Counted from the first letter of the stretch, positions 26,298-35,753 are shown. The stretch: DNA of 55,989 nt from Methanoculleus formosensis (GCF_025384765.1 NZ_VHLL01000011.1:1-55989), one strand, 5' to 3'. Made by a program: numbers and translations. Notes: generated by a model from the sequence alone, not told the origin.

Positions 26298-27575
26298 TTA
26301 TCTCATCTGCTTGGGTGTGATGTCCATGCACACGCCTGCCGCAATGGTGGATCCCATATCACGGACAGCGAACCGGCCGAGCTGCGGGATCTCCTTGACC
26401 TTCTCGATGACCATGGCCTGGGTCGGCTTGATCTTGACGATCGCGGCATCGCCGGTCTTGAGGAACGTGGGGTTCTCTTCCTTGACCTGGCCGGTGCGGG
26501 GGTCGAGTTTCTTCATGAGTTCGATGAAGGTGCACGCGATCTGGGCGGTGTGGCAGTGGAAGACCGGGGTGTAGCCGACGGTCAGGGCGCTGGGGTGGTG
26601 GAGCACGACGACCTGTGCGATGAACTCGTCAGCGACGGTCGGCGGCACATCGGCGGGACCGCAGACGTCACCGCGGCGGATGTCACCCTTGCCGATACCG
26701 CGGACGTTGAACCCGACGTTGTCGCCGGGGAGTGCCTGCGGGATCTCTTCGTGGTGCATCTCGATGGACTTGATCTCACCCTCTTTGTTCGCGGGCATGA
26801 AGCTGACCTTCATTCCCTTCTTCATGATGCCGGTCTCGACACGCCCGACGGGGACGGTTCCGATACCGGAGATGGAGTAGACGTCCTGGATGGGGAGACG
26901 CATGGGGAGGGTCGTGGGCTTCTCGGGTTCAGTGAGCGCGTTGAGTGCGTCGAGCACTGCGGGTCCCTTGTACCAGGGGGTGTTTGCGCTGGGCTTCGCG
27001 ATGTTGTCGCCGACGAACGAGCTCATCGGGATGAAGTTGATGGAATCAGGCTTGTAGCCGACCATCTTGAGCAGCTGGGAGAGCTGTTCCTTGACCTCGT
27101 TGAAGCGCTTCTCGTCGTACTTGACGACGTCCATCTTGTTGACGCCGATGATCAGCTGGTTGATGCCGAGCGTACGGGAGAGGAAGACGTGCTCCTTGGT
27201 CTGCTCCATCACGCCGTCGGGTGCGGCGACGACCAGCAGCGCGGCGTCTGCCTGGGACGCGCCCGTGATCATGTTCTTGACGAAGTCACGGTGACCGGGG
27301 CAGTCCACGACGGTGAAGTAGTACTTATCGGTGTCGAACCGCTTGTGGGCGATATCGATGGTGATACCACGCTCACGCTCTTCCTTGAGGCTGTCCATCA
27401 CCCAGGCGAACTCGAACGAGCCCTTACCCTTGGTCTCTGCCTCCTTCCTGTACGTCTCGATGATGTGGGGCGGTACGGCTCCGGTCTCAAAGAGCAACCG
27501 ACCGACGGTGGTAGACTTCCCGTGGTCGATGTGTCCGATAACTGCTAAATTCATGTGGGGCTTCTCAGCTGCCAT
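26298..27575 (-). CDS. tuf: Translation elongation factor 1-alpha
   Basis: A 425-residue GTPase delivering aminoacyl-tRNA. The G motifs are all present: GHIDHGKST (P-loop), DCPGHRDF (switch II) and NKMD (guanine specificity), with GITIDIAHK in switch I. Start ATG 27575 is set by GGAGGAT eight bases upstream; further in-frame extension upstream is not homologous. The usual upstream genes (S12, S7, EF-2) are absent, as a plus-strand gene begins 180 bases away. Confidence 0.97.
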   Translation of the reverse strand: MAAEKPHMNLAVIGHIDHGKSTTVGRLLFETGAVPPHIIETYRKEAETKGKGSFEFAWVMDSLKEERERGITIDIAHKRFDTDKYYFTVVDCPGHRDFVKNMITGASQADAALLVVAAPDGVMEQTKEHVFLSRTLGINQLIIGVNKMDVVKYDEKRFNEVKEQLSQLLKMVGYKPDSINFIPMSSFVGDNIAKPSANTPWYKGPAVLDALNALTEPEKPTTLPMRLPIQDVYSISGIGTVPVGRVETGIMKKGMKVSFMPANKEGEIKSIEMHHEEIPQALPGDNVGFNVRGIGKGDIRRGDVCGPADVPPTVADEFIAQVVVLHHPSALTVGYTPVFHCHTAQIACTFIELMKKLDPRTGQVKEENPTFLKTGDAAIVKIKPTQAMVIEKVKEIPQLGRFAVRDMGSTIAAGVCMDITPKQMR

Positions 27576-27650
27576 AGTTTGTATCCTCCACTCAATAGGC
27601 GTGTCAGCTCGAACAGCCTGCTTATGCGAGTATCTTATACGTAGGACGTC

Positions 27651-27663
27651 TTCCATATAAAGC
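27651..27663 (-). promoter_or_regulatory. TATA box of the EF-1alpha/S10 operon
   Basis: On the minus strand the sequence reads GCTTTATATGGAA, predicting transcription from about 27627 and a leader of some 50 bases. Confidence 0.7.
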
Positions 27664-27752
27664 ATTTCCATGCGCGCCAGTAGCGCGCACGCCTCAAAAA
27701 CCCTTGGTAATCGACAGAATCTTATTCTCGGGAAATCTACGTTCCTCTTACC

Positions 27753-28055
27753 ATGAAGATACTTGAGTTTCACCGTGACGGTTCAGGTGACCGGGTAAAG
27801 GTGGCGTGCGCAGATCGCGAGGTCTCGGTCCACTCCCACTGCGGCTACTGCAAACACTGTGCGGGTGTCCGTGTGGGCAAACGGACGATCCCGACACCGC
27901 AGCGCCAGGCATTTGCCGGTCTTTCGCAGGGTGGAAGTCCGGACGAGAACCTGCTCAACGCAGCCATGATGTTCAACACCCTTGTCCGGGACGGCACCGC
28001 TATCGAGTGCGACGACGACGCAGGCGAAGGGTTCGCTTCAATGTACCGCCGGTAG
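27753..28055 (+). CDS. Small Cys-rich protein of unknown function
   Basis: A 100-residue soluble protein. A CxxCxxC motif (CGYCKHC, C30, C33, C36), plus C19 and C86, suggests a zinc or iron-sulfur site. The C-terminal half has [17 protein letters not shown], a probable helix. There is no signal peptide. It stands alone between the EF-1alpha promoter and the 3' end of the convergent sulfite-reductase-like gene. I recognise no family. GC-rich codon use and the cysteine pattern favour a real gene. Confidence 0.7.
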   Translation: MKILEFHRDGSGDRVKVACADREVSVHSHCGYCKHCAGVRVGKRTIPTPQRQAFAGLSQGGSPDENLLNAAMMFNTLVRDGTAIECDDDAGEGFASMYRR

Positions 28056-28131
28056 ACCCCGGTGCCGGTTCTTCACCGGGGCGACCGTCGGCCTGTAGCC
28101 GCCTCCGGCGCCGGCGCGCCGGGCGATCCCT

Positions 28132-29013
28132 TCACTGCTCAGTTTCCGGGCATTTCGGCCCGAACTCTTTTCGGATCTCTTCTGCGAACTTTTCGTACCC
28201 GATCTCGTCCATCTGGTCCGCGAGGAGCCGGCCGCTCCATGCGGTGCGGTAGATCCAGTAGACGATGCGATCAACGACCTCGACGACCTCTTCTTCCGTC
28301 TCGACGGTGACGAGTTCTCTTCCCGCAGCGGGGGCGGCCCCGCGCCGGCCGCCGACCATGATCTGGTAGTGGGCGTACTCGGACTTCAGGAGGTGGTAGG
28401 GACAGGAGTGGACGCATATGCCGCACTGGACGCATCTGCTATCGTCGAGAACCGACGCGCCGTTCTTCAGCGCTATGGCACACTGCTTGCAGTACTCCAC
28501 GCAGGTGCCGCATCCCGTACAGAGTCCCGGGACACGCAACGGCCGGATCCTGCCGATGATCCCGATGTCGTTGAGGAGCGGGCTGTTGCACATGTAGGTG
28601 CAGCTGGATATGGCGATCCGGAGCCGTATCGGGAGTTCTTTCCCGAAGACCCGCTCATCGATCTTCCGGGCAAGGTCGATCGTCTCGCAGTTGGCGTACT
28701 TGCACCGTTCCGTGCCCGGACAGGCCATGATGTTGACGACTTCGTTCTGTTCCGCCCCGATCGGCGTCCCGTTCTCTTTGAGGGCTTTCGCGATCTTTCC
28801 AAAATTATCGGGGTCCACATGTGGGATCTCCACCGTCTGGCGCATGGTGAGGTGGAGCGACCCGTCACCGTACTTCTCGCTGATCTTTGCGAGTTGCCTG
28901 GTCTGTGCCGCAGAGAGCACTCCTGCCGGAATCCGCAGCCGTACCGTCGCATAGTCTGCGTTCCGCTCGGTGATGATCCCTCCCCGGGCGTGGAGGTTAC
29001 GGTCCTGTATCAT
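28132..29013 (-). CDS. Dissimilatory-sulfite-reductase-like protein with ferredoxin domain
   Basis: A 293-residue protein from ATG 29013. Residues 1-90 form a sulfite/nitrite reductase ferredoxin-like half-domain (VRLRIPAGVL...LHLTMRQTVEIPHV). The siroheme-[4Fe-4S] ligands are C98-x5-C104 (CPGTERC) and C138-x3-C142 (CTYMC). An inserted ferredoxin follows, with clusters at C165-C168-C171-C175 and C194-C197-C200-C204. Such small Dsr-like proteins occur in many methanogens, and their substrate, perhaps sulfite or a sulfur carrier, is unsettled. No clear ribosome site precedes the start; a longer frame upstream looks noncoding. Confidence 0.85.
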   Translation of the reverse strand: MIQDRNLHARGGIITERNADYATVRLRIPAGVLSAAQTRQLAKISEKYGDGSLHLTMRQTVEIPHVDPDNFGKIAKALKENGTPIGAEQNEVVNIMACPGTERCKYANCETIDLARKIDERVFGKELPIRLRIAISSCTYMCNSPLLNDIGIIGRIRPLRVPGLCTGCGTCVEYCKQCAIALKNGASVLDDSRCVQCGICVHSCPYHLLKSEYAHYQIMVGGRRGAAPAAGRELVTVETEEEVVEVVDRIVYWIYRTAWSGRLLADQMDEIGYEKFAEEIRKEFGPKCPETEQ

Positions 29014-29050
29014 TCTACAGTAGTAGCGGGTGCCGGGATAAAAAAGGTGA

Positions 29051-29761
29051 TTATAGAAGGGCGAGGAGAAGGATGATCCCTGTCCGGACGATCTCGTTCG
29101 TCGCGCCGACGACGTCGCCGTTGACGCCGCCAAAGAGCCGCCGGGAGAGGGCGAGCATCAGCGCGGCGATGATCGCCGTGGCCGCGAGCGCGAGCGCGAT
29201 GTGCATCTTCGGTACCGGCAGCAGGAAGAGCGGCAGCGCGAGCAGCGAGGCCGGGAGAAGGAACCACGGTTTTGCAAACCCATGAAGGTAAGAGTGGATC
29301 CCTTCCCGGAACGGCGCGCCGAGCGTGGTGAGCCAGGACATCGCGACCTTTGCCGAGACCTCGGCGATGAGGATGGCCGCCGGGAGGTATATGACTGTTT
29401 GTAGTCCGGCGAACGCAAGGAGTGTGACGACGATCCCCGCCGCGACCGCCCCTGCGCCGGTCGTCCGGTCGGTCATGGCCGCGACCCGCTTCTCCCGGCT
29501 CCCGTGGGCCATAAGCCCGTCGCCGAAGTCCAGCAGGCCGTCGAAGTGGTTGCACCCGGAGAGGAGGAGCACCACGGCGAGGGCGACGGCCGCACCCACT
29601 ACGGGGGATGCTATCCAGCAGGTGATGCTGGCCGCTATCCCGCCGATGACATATCCGGCGAGTGGATAGAGGTAGGAACGGCGGGCAAAGTGTTCGAACT
29701 CGACAGGTCTCCCGAGGGGGAGGGAGGTGCAGAACTGCAGGAGAGCGAGGACGGACTTCAC
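29051..29761 (-). CDS. cobS: Adenosylcobinamide-GDP ribazoletransferase
   Basis: A 236-residue membrane enzyme that joins alpha-ribazole (phosphate) to adenosylcobinamide-GDP in the last steps of cobamide synthesis. The signature FDGLLDFGDGLMAHGSREKR with an acidic metal site and MTDRTTGAGAVAAG is complete, and GVNGDVVGATNEI is near the end. About six helices. It overlaps cobZ by four bases. Confidence 0.95.
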   Translation of the reverse strand: MKSVLALLQFCTSLPLGRPVEFEHFARRSYLYPLAGYVIGGIAASITCWIASPVVGAAVALAVVLLLSGCNHFDGLLDFGDGLMAHGSREKRVAAMTDRTTGAGAVAAGIVVTLLAFAGLQTVIYLPAAILIAEVSAKVAMSWLTTLGAPFREGIHSYLHGFAKPWFLLPASLLALPLFLLPVPKMHIALALAATAIIAALMLALSRRLFGGVNGDVVGATNEIVRTGIILLLALL

Positions 29762-30201
29762 ACCGATCCCATCGACTCGCTGTAGAGGCGCGACGTGCAG
29801 CCCGCGATCAGCCCGGCGACGGCGTCGTCGAGGAACGGCCCGAGTTCTTTCAGGATCCCCGGTTTCTTCTGGTCGTACCGGGTGAACTCAAACCGCGCAT
29901 AGGTCCCACCGATCACCTCGGCGATGGCCATCCCGATGATCTCGTCGGAGAGGAGGAAGACCGGATCGTCGGCGATCTCGGAGTCTCTTCGCTTTACGTA
30001 GAGTTCGTCCTCGAGCAGGAGGGCGCCGAGGAGGAGCGATGAAATGTTTGGGTCCTCCAGTGCCTTCCCGATCTTTGCGTCAAGCCTGCGCGCGGCCTCA
30101 TCCGCACCTATTCCGTGGGGAACGTAGAGTTCCATCGCGGCAGCGACGATATCCCCCCTTTCGATGCCCTTCTCTTCCAGTCTGCGCTCTATCTCGAACA
30201 T
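29758..30201 (-). CDS. cobZ: Alpha-ribazole-phosphate phosphatase, archaeal CobZ type
   Basis: A 147-residue protein with the PgpA-like fold: MFEIERRLEEKGIERGDIV at the start and DEIIGMAIAEVIGGTYARFE as the metal/phosphate helix, then PFLDDAVAGLIAG. In Methanosarcina, CobZ removes phosphate from the cobamide intermediate; adjacency to cobS supports the same role here. The alternative, phosphatidylglycerophosphatase A, is less likely because the sequence is shorter and soluble. Confidence 0.88.
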   Translation of the reverse strand: MFEIERRLEEKGIERGDIVAAAMELYVPHGIGADEAARRLDAKIGKALEDPNISSLLLGALLLEDELYVKRRDSEIADDPVFLLSDEIIGMAIAEVIGGTYARFEFTRYDQKKPGILKELGPFLDDAVAGLIAGCTSRLYSESMGSV

Positions 30202-30341
30202 TATTCATGTATTAGGGTAGGGGGGTATTTTGGGGTTTTGGAATTAACGACGCTTCACCACGCCCGGCCACTGGGCGCCCCCTGCCTCCCGCATCCTCCG
30301 ACGGCAATCTCTTCTATCCTGCGGTGCCTACCCTGTACACA

Positions 30342-31358
30342 ATGTCTACCCCGTTCCTCTCACAAGACCCCGGGATCAGGCCGAAGCGCCCGATGCTGGC
30401 GCTCGTCCTGGCGAACACGATGCTCTCCACCGTTCCCGGCATATCGGGTGCAGGGCCGACCCCTGAAAAGACCCTGCTCACGCCGAACCTGGACGCGGAG
30501 CTCGTCACGACCGGCGCGATCACGAGTGTCGCGGCCCGGCCGAACACCCCGACGGGGTGCCCGACGCCGGCATCCATAACCCGGTCGATGGTGGAACTGA
30601 CCGGGCTAGCCCCCGTTATCATCAACGCAGGGCTCGCCCATGCCCCCACCGTCCCCTGCATCGACGTCTACGGGAGCCCCGGCGGCGACCCGAGGACGGA
30701 GGACGCGGTGCCGCAGGCGGCCGTCCTCTTCGAGCGGGGCGAGATGGTCGGGAGGCTTCTTTCGCAGTACAGCGATCTCCTGATGCTCGGGGAATGCGTC
30801 CCTGGCGGCACCACCACCGCCCTCTGTGTTCTCCGGGCGCTCGGATACGACGCCTCGGTCAGCAGCGCGTTTGCAAAGAACCCTCTTGGGCTGAAAGACG
30901 CCGTCTGCCGGGAAGCGCTTGCCCGGATCGACGCGACGGGTGCGCGCGAACCTCTCGATATCCTGCGTGCTGCGGGTGACCCCATGATGCCGGTCGCTGC
31001 AGGGATCGCGAGCACCTATGCCGGAGAGATCCTCTTCGCGGGCGGAACCCAGATGCTCTCCGTTGCGGCCGTCCTGAAAGCGCTCGGTAAACGGGTGCCG
31101 CACCTCGCGACGACGGTCTACGTCAGGGACGATCCCACGGCCGGATTCGTCCGGTCGGTCGCCGATCTCGGCACCACCGCATACTACGTCGACCCGAACT
31201 TCGGCGAGATCGGTCACGTCGGGCTCGCCCGCTACTGCATCGGCGAGGTCAAGGAGGGGATGGGAGCCGGCGGGGCGCTGACGCTCGCCTACCTCATGGG
31301 TCACGAGCCCGAAGAGATCTCCCGGAAAGTCTTCGATTTCGTCAGGAAGTACTCCTGA
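30342..31358 (+). CDS. cobT: Archaeal CobT-type nicotinate-nucleotide phosphoribosyltransferase (UPF0284)
   Basis: A 338-residue protein activating the lower-ligand base of cobamides. Glycine-rich segments PGISGAGPTPEK, ECVPGGTTTALCVLRALG and GEILFAGGTQMLSVAAVLKALG match the archaeal CobT/UPF0284 family. I chose ATG 30342; a GTG at 30324 in frame is also possible, and neither has a clear ribosome site, so the message may be leaderless. It is divergent from cobS-cobZ, making a three-gene cobamide cluster. Confidence 0.88.
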   Translation: MSTPFLSQDPGIRPKRPMLALVLANTMLSTVPGISGAGPTPEKTLLTPNLDAELVTTGAITSVAARPNTPTGCPTPASITRSMVELTGLAPVIINAGLAHAPTVPCIDVYGSPGGDPRTEDAVPQAAVLFERGEMVGRLLSQYSDLLMLGECVPGGTTTALCVLRALGYDASVSSAFAKNPLGLKDAVCREALARIDATGAREPLDILRAAGDPMMPVAAGIASTYAGEILFAGGTQMLSVAAVLKALGKRVPHLATTVYVRDDPTAGFVRSVADLGTTAYYVDPNFGEIGHVGLARYCIGEVKEGMGAGGALTLAYLMGHEPEEISRKVFDFVRKYS

Positions 31359-31363
31359 GGGAA

Positions 31364-31376
31364 GGGCTATTTACCC
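31364..31376 (+). promoter_or_regulatory. TATA box before guaAA
   Basis: GGGCTATTTACCC lies about 25-30 bases before the guaAA ATG, so the message should be nearly leaderless. Confidence 0.55.
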
Positions 31377-31397
31377 TTTTACATCCATCTATAAGCA

Positions 31398-31952
31398 ATG
31401 CTTCCACTCTATGTGGTCAACAATCATGGGCAGTTCAATCACCTGATCCTCCGGACGCTCCGTGACATGGAGATCGAAGCCACGATGATCTCGAATGAGG
31501 CGCCGCCGGCCGAGGTCGCCCGGGGCTGCCGGGGAATCATCCTCGGCGGCGGCCCGACCCTTGCGCGTGCCGGCGTCGCCTCTGCCTACCTTGATCTCGG
31601 TCTCCCCGTCCTCGGGATCTGTCTTGGGCTGCACATCATGGCGACGGCCCGCGGCGGTGCGATCCGCCGGGGTGCGAGCGGCGGATTCGGTGCGGTCGAG
31701 GTCGAGAACCTCGCACAGAATCCCCTCCTCCAGGGCTACCCTGACCGGATGCAGGTATGGGCATCGCACGCGGACGAGGTCTCGGTCGTGCCGGAAGGGT
31801 TTGTCCGGCTCGCAGAATCGTCCATCTGCAGCGTGGAAGCGATCGCATCCCTCGATGAACACCTCTACGGCATCCAGTGGCACCCTGAGGTCAGCCATAC
31901 CGTCAACGGGCGGCTTCTCTTTGAGAATTTTGACAGGATATGCTCGGAATAG
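31398..31952 (+). CDS. guaAA: GMP synthase, glutaminase subunit A
   Basis: A 184-residue class I glutamine amidotransferase. C75 in VLGICLGLH is the nucleophile and H162/E164 in IQWHPEVSH complete the triad; the oxyanion glycine motif is IILGGGPT. In archaea the ammonia produced is passed to a separate ATP-pyrophosphatase subunit, which is not in the window. It overlaps the next gene by 13 bases. Confidence 0.94.
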   Translation: MLPLYVVNNHGQFNHLILRTLRDMEIEATMISNEAPPAEVARGCRGIILGGGPTLARAGVASAYLDLGLPVLGICLGLHIMATARGGAIRRGASGGFGAVEVENLAQNPLLQGYPDRMQVWASHADEVSVVPEGFVRLAESSICSVEAIASLDEHLYGIQWHPEVSHTVNGRLLFENFDRICSE

Positions 31953-32482
31953 ATGACGTTGCGGCTCAACTCGGGTCGATTGGATTTTGCTGCCGGGGGT
32001 GCGGCGGCTGCTGCCGACGGGTCGCGGAGGACTCGAACCTCGTGCTGGTGAGTCCTGCCGAGGTCCGGGCAATCATGGCAGCGACCGGCATGGCCTGGAA
32101 CGAGGTTGCCGAGCCCTATCCCGACTTCATCGGTGCCGATGGCGGCGCCGAGTACACTCTCGCATGGTGCCTCAGGCGAACGGCCGATGCCTGTCTCTTC
32201 CTCCGGGACGGGCGGTGCTCAATCTATGCTCACCGTCCCTGGATCTGCCGCACCTATCCGTTCATGCTGGTGGACGACGACCTCGTGGCATCGGAGTGCC
32301 CCGGTCTCGGTGCGCCGCTCTCCCCCTGCGATGCGCGCGATGCGGCGGCCGACCTCTGCAGGCGGCAGGCTGCCGAGGCGATGGAAGAGGCCGGTATCCG
32401 CGCCGTCTTCCCGGGAGCGCTGGTGCCGCCGGGAGAGCGCGCCGTGATCGACAGCGAGGGCGTGAAGGTGCTCCATGACTGA
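31940..32482 (+). CDS. YkgJ-type cysteine-cluster protein
   Basis: A 180-residue protein. The N-terminal FCCRGCGGCCRR (C17, C18, C21, C24, C25) plus CSIYAHRPWICRTYPF is the CxxxCxxCC-type signature of the YkgJ family, thought to bind zinc or an iron-sulfur centre. Function is not known. It overlaps guaAA upstream by 13 bases and TraB downstream by eight, so these three genes are likely one transcript. Confidence 0.85.
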   Translation: MLGIDDVAAQLGSIGFCCRGCGGCCRRVAEDSNLVLVSPAEVRAIMAATGMAWNEVAEPYPDFIGADGGAEYTLAWCLRRTADACLFLRDGRCSIYAHRPWICRTYPFMLVDDDLVASECPGLGAPLSPCDARDAAADLCRRQAAEAMEEAGIRAVFPGALVPPGERAVIDSEGVKVLHD

Positions 32483-33674
32483 GATCCGTCTCGTCGGGAC
32501 GGCTCATGTCTCGCAGAAGAGCGTCGAGGAGGTCCGATCCGCCATCGAGGAGTTCCAGCCCGATATCGTCGGGGTCGAGCTCGACCGGGGGCGGCTTATA
32601 TCGCTCACTCAGGAGACGGCCGAACCCTCGGTGACGGAGATCCTGAAAGGCGGGAACTTCGGCCAGCTCCTCGTTCAGTGGGTGCTCACCTACATCCAGC
32701 AGCGGATCGGCGCAGAGGTCGGTGTGAAGCCCGGTGCCGAGATGCTTGTTGCCATCGAGGAGGCCGAAGCGCACCAGAAGCCCGTGGCGCTCATCGACCG
32801 GGATATCCGGATCACGCTTGCCCGGTTCTGGGGTAAGATGGGCATCTGGGAGAAGATCAAACTCATCGGCGCCCTGATCTACTCGCTTGTGAGTGTAGAG
32901 GGTGAGAAGATCGATGTCGACGAGTTCACGAACCAGGATGTCGTGAGCGCCGCGATGGAGGAGTTCCGAAAGTTCTCCCCCCAGGGCGCGCAGGCCCTGA
33001 TCGATGAACGGGATGCATATCTCGCTCACCAGGTTCTGATGCTCGCCGGTCGGTATGAGCGGGTGCTCGCGGTCGTCGGCGCCGGGCATATCCAGGGGGT
33101 GCAACGCTACCTGGACGCGCCGGAGACGCTGCCGCCGCTCACGGCCCTGACCGCCGAGGTGAAGAAGGGCCTGCCGTGGGCGAAGATCCTCGGGGCCGCC
33201 GTCACCCTCCTCTTCCTCCTCCTGATAGCCGCGATAGCCTTCTCGGGCGTGGGGCTCGACGTCCTGCTGGCCGCTCTCTTCTACTGGATCGTGATCAACG
33301 GCGTCTTGAGCGCCGTATTCACGCTTGCAGCCGGCGGGCACCCTCTCTCGGCCGCCACGGCGTTTGCGGTCTCCTGGCTGACGTCGCTCAACCCGCTGCT
33401 TGCGGCGGGATGGTTCGCCGCCATCGTCGAGGCGAAGATACGGAAACCCACGACGGGGGAGTTCCGGCAGATCATCGAGGCGGAGACGTTCGCGGAGATG
33501 CGGCGGATCCCGCTCTTTCGGGTGGTGCTGGTTGCAGCCCTCGCGAACGTCGGGAGCACGCTCGGGACGATCGCCTACTTCCTGTTCATCTTCCCGATCC
33601 TCGGGGTCGATCCGATGGTGGTCATCAGCGACGGCTTCTCGAACATGCTCCAGATGATGCTGGGCCTCTTCTAA
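32475..33674 (+). CDS. TraB/PrgY-family membrane protein
   Basis: A 399-residue protein. The N-terminal domain (about 1-230) has the family motifs LVGTAHVSQKS (GTAHVS near residues 8-13), VGVELDRGR and VVGAGHIQGVQR, with a Tiki-like predicted metal site. The C-terminal half has about five helices (ILGAAVTLLFLLLIAAIAF and following). Relatives inhibit pheromone signalling in Enterococcus; the archaeal role is unknown. Confidence 0.88.
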   Translation: MTEIRLVGTAHVSQKSVEEVRSAIEEFQPDIVGVELDRGRLISLTQETAEPSVTEILKGGNFGQLLVQWVLTYIQQRIGAEVGVKPGAEMLVAIEEAEAHQKPVALIDRDIRITLARFWGKMGIWEKIKLIGALIYSLVSVEGEKIDVDEFTNQDVVSAAMEEFRKFSPQGAQALIDERDAYLAHQVLMLAGRYERVLAVVGAGHIQGVQRYLDAPETLPPLTALTAEVKKGLPWAKILGAAVTLLFLLLIAAIAFSGVGLDVLLAALFYWIVINGVLSAVFTLAAGGHPLSAATAFAVSWLTSLNPLLAAGWFAAIVEAKIRKPTTGEFRQIIEAETFAEMRRIPLFRVVLVAALANVGSTLGTIAYFLFIFPILGVDPMVVISDGFSNMLQMMLGLF

Positions 33675-33718
33675 GCCGGTCTCTCTGCCGGAGCCCTCCC
33701 ATCCTCCGTTTCCCCAAG

Positions 33719-33727
33719 GTATTTAGG
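33719..33727 (+). promoter_or_regulatory. TATA box before nitroreductase gene
   Basis: GTATTTAGG centred 28 bases before ATG 33751 suggests a leaderless message. Confidence 0.5.
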
Positions 33728-33750
33728 CCGGGAGTGCCCATCATCGTTGC

Positions 33751-34278
33751 ATGAGTTCGATTGGTGGAACGGTCAATCTCGGTGTCACCGTGATACGGAG
33801 CAGGCATAGCGTACGGAAGTACAAGGAGAAGCCCATCGAGGAGAAGACCATCAAGGATGCACTGGACTGCGCGCGCCTTGCTCCGACCGCGCGAAACGAG
33901 CAGCCCTGGCTCTTCGGGACGATCCAGAGCCGCGAGACGCTTCAGGCGATCGCCGACCTCGCCGATAACGGCAAGTTCATCGCCGATGCACCCATCTGCT
34001 TCGCCGTCTTCGGGAAGCGGGACGCGAAGTACTACCTCGAAGACTGCTGTGCGGCGACGATGCAGCTCATCCTCGCGCTCCAGGCCTGGGGCGTTGGGTC
34101 CTGCTGGGTCGCGGGGGAGAAGAAGGATTACGCCGAAGATGTCCGGAAACTTCTCAATGTTCCGGAGGAGTACGCGCTCGTATCGCTCGTGCCCGCAGGA
34201 TATCCCGAGGAGCTCCAGATAAAAACGAAGAAGGCCATCGACGAGGTCGCGTTCTTCGAGCGCTACGAGGAAGAGTAG
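33751..34278 (+). CDS. Nitroreductase-family flavoprotein
   Basis: A 175-residue FMN enzyme. RSRHSVRKYKEKPIE (FMN phosphate contact), CARLAPTARNEQPW, and GVGSCWVAGEKK are the family's conserved blocks. It is on the short side of the family, as is common in archaea, and its electron donor and acceptor cannot be told. A monocistronic unit with its own TATA box and terminator. Confidence 0.9.
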   Translation: MSSIGGTVNLGVTVIRSRHSVRKYKEKPIEEKTIKDALDCARLAPTARNEQPWLFGTIQSRETLQAIADLADNGKFIADAPICFAVFGKRDAKYYLEDCCAATMQLILALQAWGVGSCWVAGEKKDYAEDVRKLLNVPEEYALVSLVPAGYPEELQIKTKKAIDEVAFFERYEEE

Positions 34279-34304
34279 GCGGATACGTCCGCACACCTTT
34301 TTTT
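34279..34304 (+). terminator. Hairpin plus T-run after nitroreductase gene
   Basis: GCGGA-TACG-TCCGC (34279-34292) is followed after five bases by seven Ts (34298-34304). Confidence 0.75.
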
Positions 34305-34477
34305 CTATCCCGGCGATATTCCACACGTTTTTCTCAGGTGTCGCTCTGCTCTGCCGTGCGGTGGGGGCGGGCGGGGGGAGGCCTGGTGAGGATCTCCCCT
34401 GCTCGTCGCATCGCCCGGTGGGGTTCGTGCCTGCAGGTGTGTCGGTTCTTCCACGTCGCGCGCACCCTTTAGTAAAA

Positions 34478-34486
34478 TTTATATTA
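34478..34486 (+). promoter_or_regulatory. TATA box of amt-glnK
   Basis: TTTATATTA precedes the operator at 34490 by three bases. Transcription would begin near 34510. Confidence 0.75.
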
Positions 34487-34489
34487 GAT

Positions 34490-34507
34490 GGAAGGAAAAT
34501 TCCTTCC
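34490..34507 (+). promoter_or_regulatory. Double NrpR-type nitrogen operator
   Basis: GGAAGGAAAATTCCTTCC has 8-base arms around AA. It contains two overlapping GGAA-N6-TTCC sites (34490-34503 and 34494-34507), the consensus operator of the methanogen nitrogen repressor NrpR. Its position between the TATA box and the expected start fits repression when nitrogen is plentiful. Confidence 0.8.
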
Positions 34508-34549
34508 GATGAGTGCTGAGAACGGTGTGGTTGAGCCAGGGGTTGGAGT

Positions 34550-35743
34550 ATGATCGACTCCGGCGCTACGGCGTTTATCCTGGTCTGTACGGCTATGGTC
34601 ATGCTGATGACTCCGGGAGTGGGGCTCTTCTACGGCGGGCTCGTTCGGCGGAAGAACCTCATCTCCATGATCGCGCTCTCTTTCATCGCGTTTTCTCTCG
34701 TCAGCATCCAGTGGATCGTCTGCGGCTACAGCCTCTCGTTCGGGCCCGATATCCTGGGGCTGGTCGGAGGTCTCGAGCATGCCTTCCTGCAGGGCATCGG
34801 GATGGATGGCGACGGCATTCCGGATCTACTCTTTGTGGCTTTCCAGATGGTCTTTGCAGGCCTCACGCTTGCGATCGTGACATCCGGGGTTGCGGAACGG
34901 ATCAAGATCAGTTCGTTCCTCATCTTCGGCCTGCTCTGGACGACGCTGGTCTACGATCCGCTTGCCCACTGGGCGTGGGGTGGCGGATGGGCCGCACAAC
35001 TCGGCGCGCTCGACTTTGCCGGCGGCACGGTTGTCCACATCAGCTCCGGGTTCTCCGCGCTCGCGCTTGCGCTCGTCATCGGGAAGCGTCTCGGCTTCGG
35101 CGGCCACGGCATGGAGCCGAACAACATCCCGCTGGCTCTCCTCGGCGGGGCGCTCCTCTGGTTCGGGTGGTTCGGGTTCAACGCCGGAAGCGCTCTCGCC
35201 GCCGACGGCCTTGCGGCAAACGCTTTCATCGTGACGAACATCTCTGCCGCTTCCGGGGCGCTTGCCTGGCTCTGCGCGGCCTGGATTCGCGGCAGACCGG
35301 GCTCGATCGGAATGATCAGCGGTGCCATAGCCGGCCTTGTCGCCATCACTCCGGCGGCTGGGTTCGTCGGACCCATGGCCGCGATCGCGATCGGTGCCGG
35401 TGCAGGCCTCTTCTGCTACGGCGCGCTGGTCTTCCGCGTCCGGAAAGGTCTTGACGAGAGCCTCGATGCGTGGGCAATCCACGGCATGGGCGGGATATTC
35501 GGGGCTCTCGCGACCGGGGTCTTTGCGGTCGCGGCAATCGGGGGCGTAGACGGTCTGCTCTACGGGAACCCGGGCCAGATCTTCATCCAGCTCGTGGATG
35601 TGGGCGTGGTCGTGGCTTACTCGTTCGGCGTGACCTACGTCATCGCGAGGGTCGTCGACGCGGCGATGGGGCTCCGGGTCACTGAGGACGAAGAGTATGT
35701 CGGACTGGACATCGCCCAGCACGGCGAGTCCGTGCGGGTGTGA
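34550..35743 (+). CDS. amt: Ammonium transporter
   Basis: A 397-residue Amt/Rh channel with eleven helices. [16 protein letters not shown], the [19 protein letters not shown] segment with the first twin histidine, and [17 protein letters not shown] with the second are all present. There is no signal peptide extension. GGAG just before ATG is the ribosome site. It is coupled to glnK ten bases downstream and to the nitrogen operator upstream. Confidence 0.95.
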   Translation: MIDSGATAFILVCTAMVMLMTPGVGLFYGGLVRRKNLISMIALSFIAFSLVSIQWIVCGYSLSFGPDILGLVGGLEHAFLQGIGMDGDGIPDLLFVAFQMVFAGLTLAIVTSGVAERIKISSFLIFGLLWTTLVYDPLAHWAWGGGWAAQLGALDFAGGTVVHISSGFSALALALVIGKRLGFGGHGMEPNNIPLALLGGALLWFGWFGFNAGSALAADGLAANAFIVTNISAASGALAWLCAAWIRGRPGSIGMISGAIAGLVAITPAAGFVGPMAAIAIGAGAGLFCYGALVFRVRKGLDESLDAWAIHGMGGIFGALATGVFAVAAIGGVDGLLYGNPGQIFIQLVDVGVVVAYSFGVTYVIARVVDAAMGLRVTEDEEYVGLDIAQHGESVRV

Positions 35744-35753
35744 GGTGGTGCGG

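Noticed and set aside
26061-27548. 495-residue plus-strand open frame
   Set aside because: It is the antisense of EF-1alpha and S10; length is explained by codon bias in a GC-rich gene.
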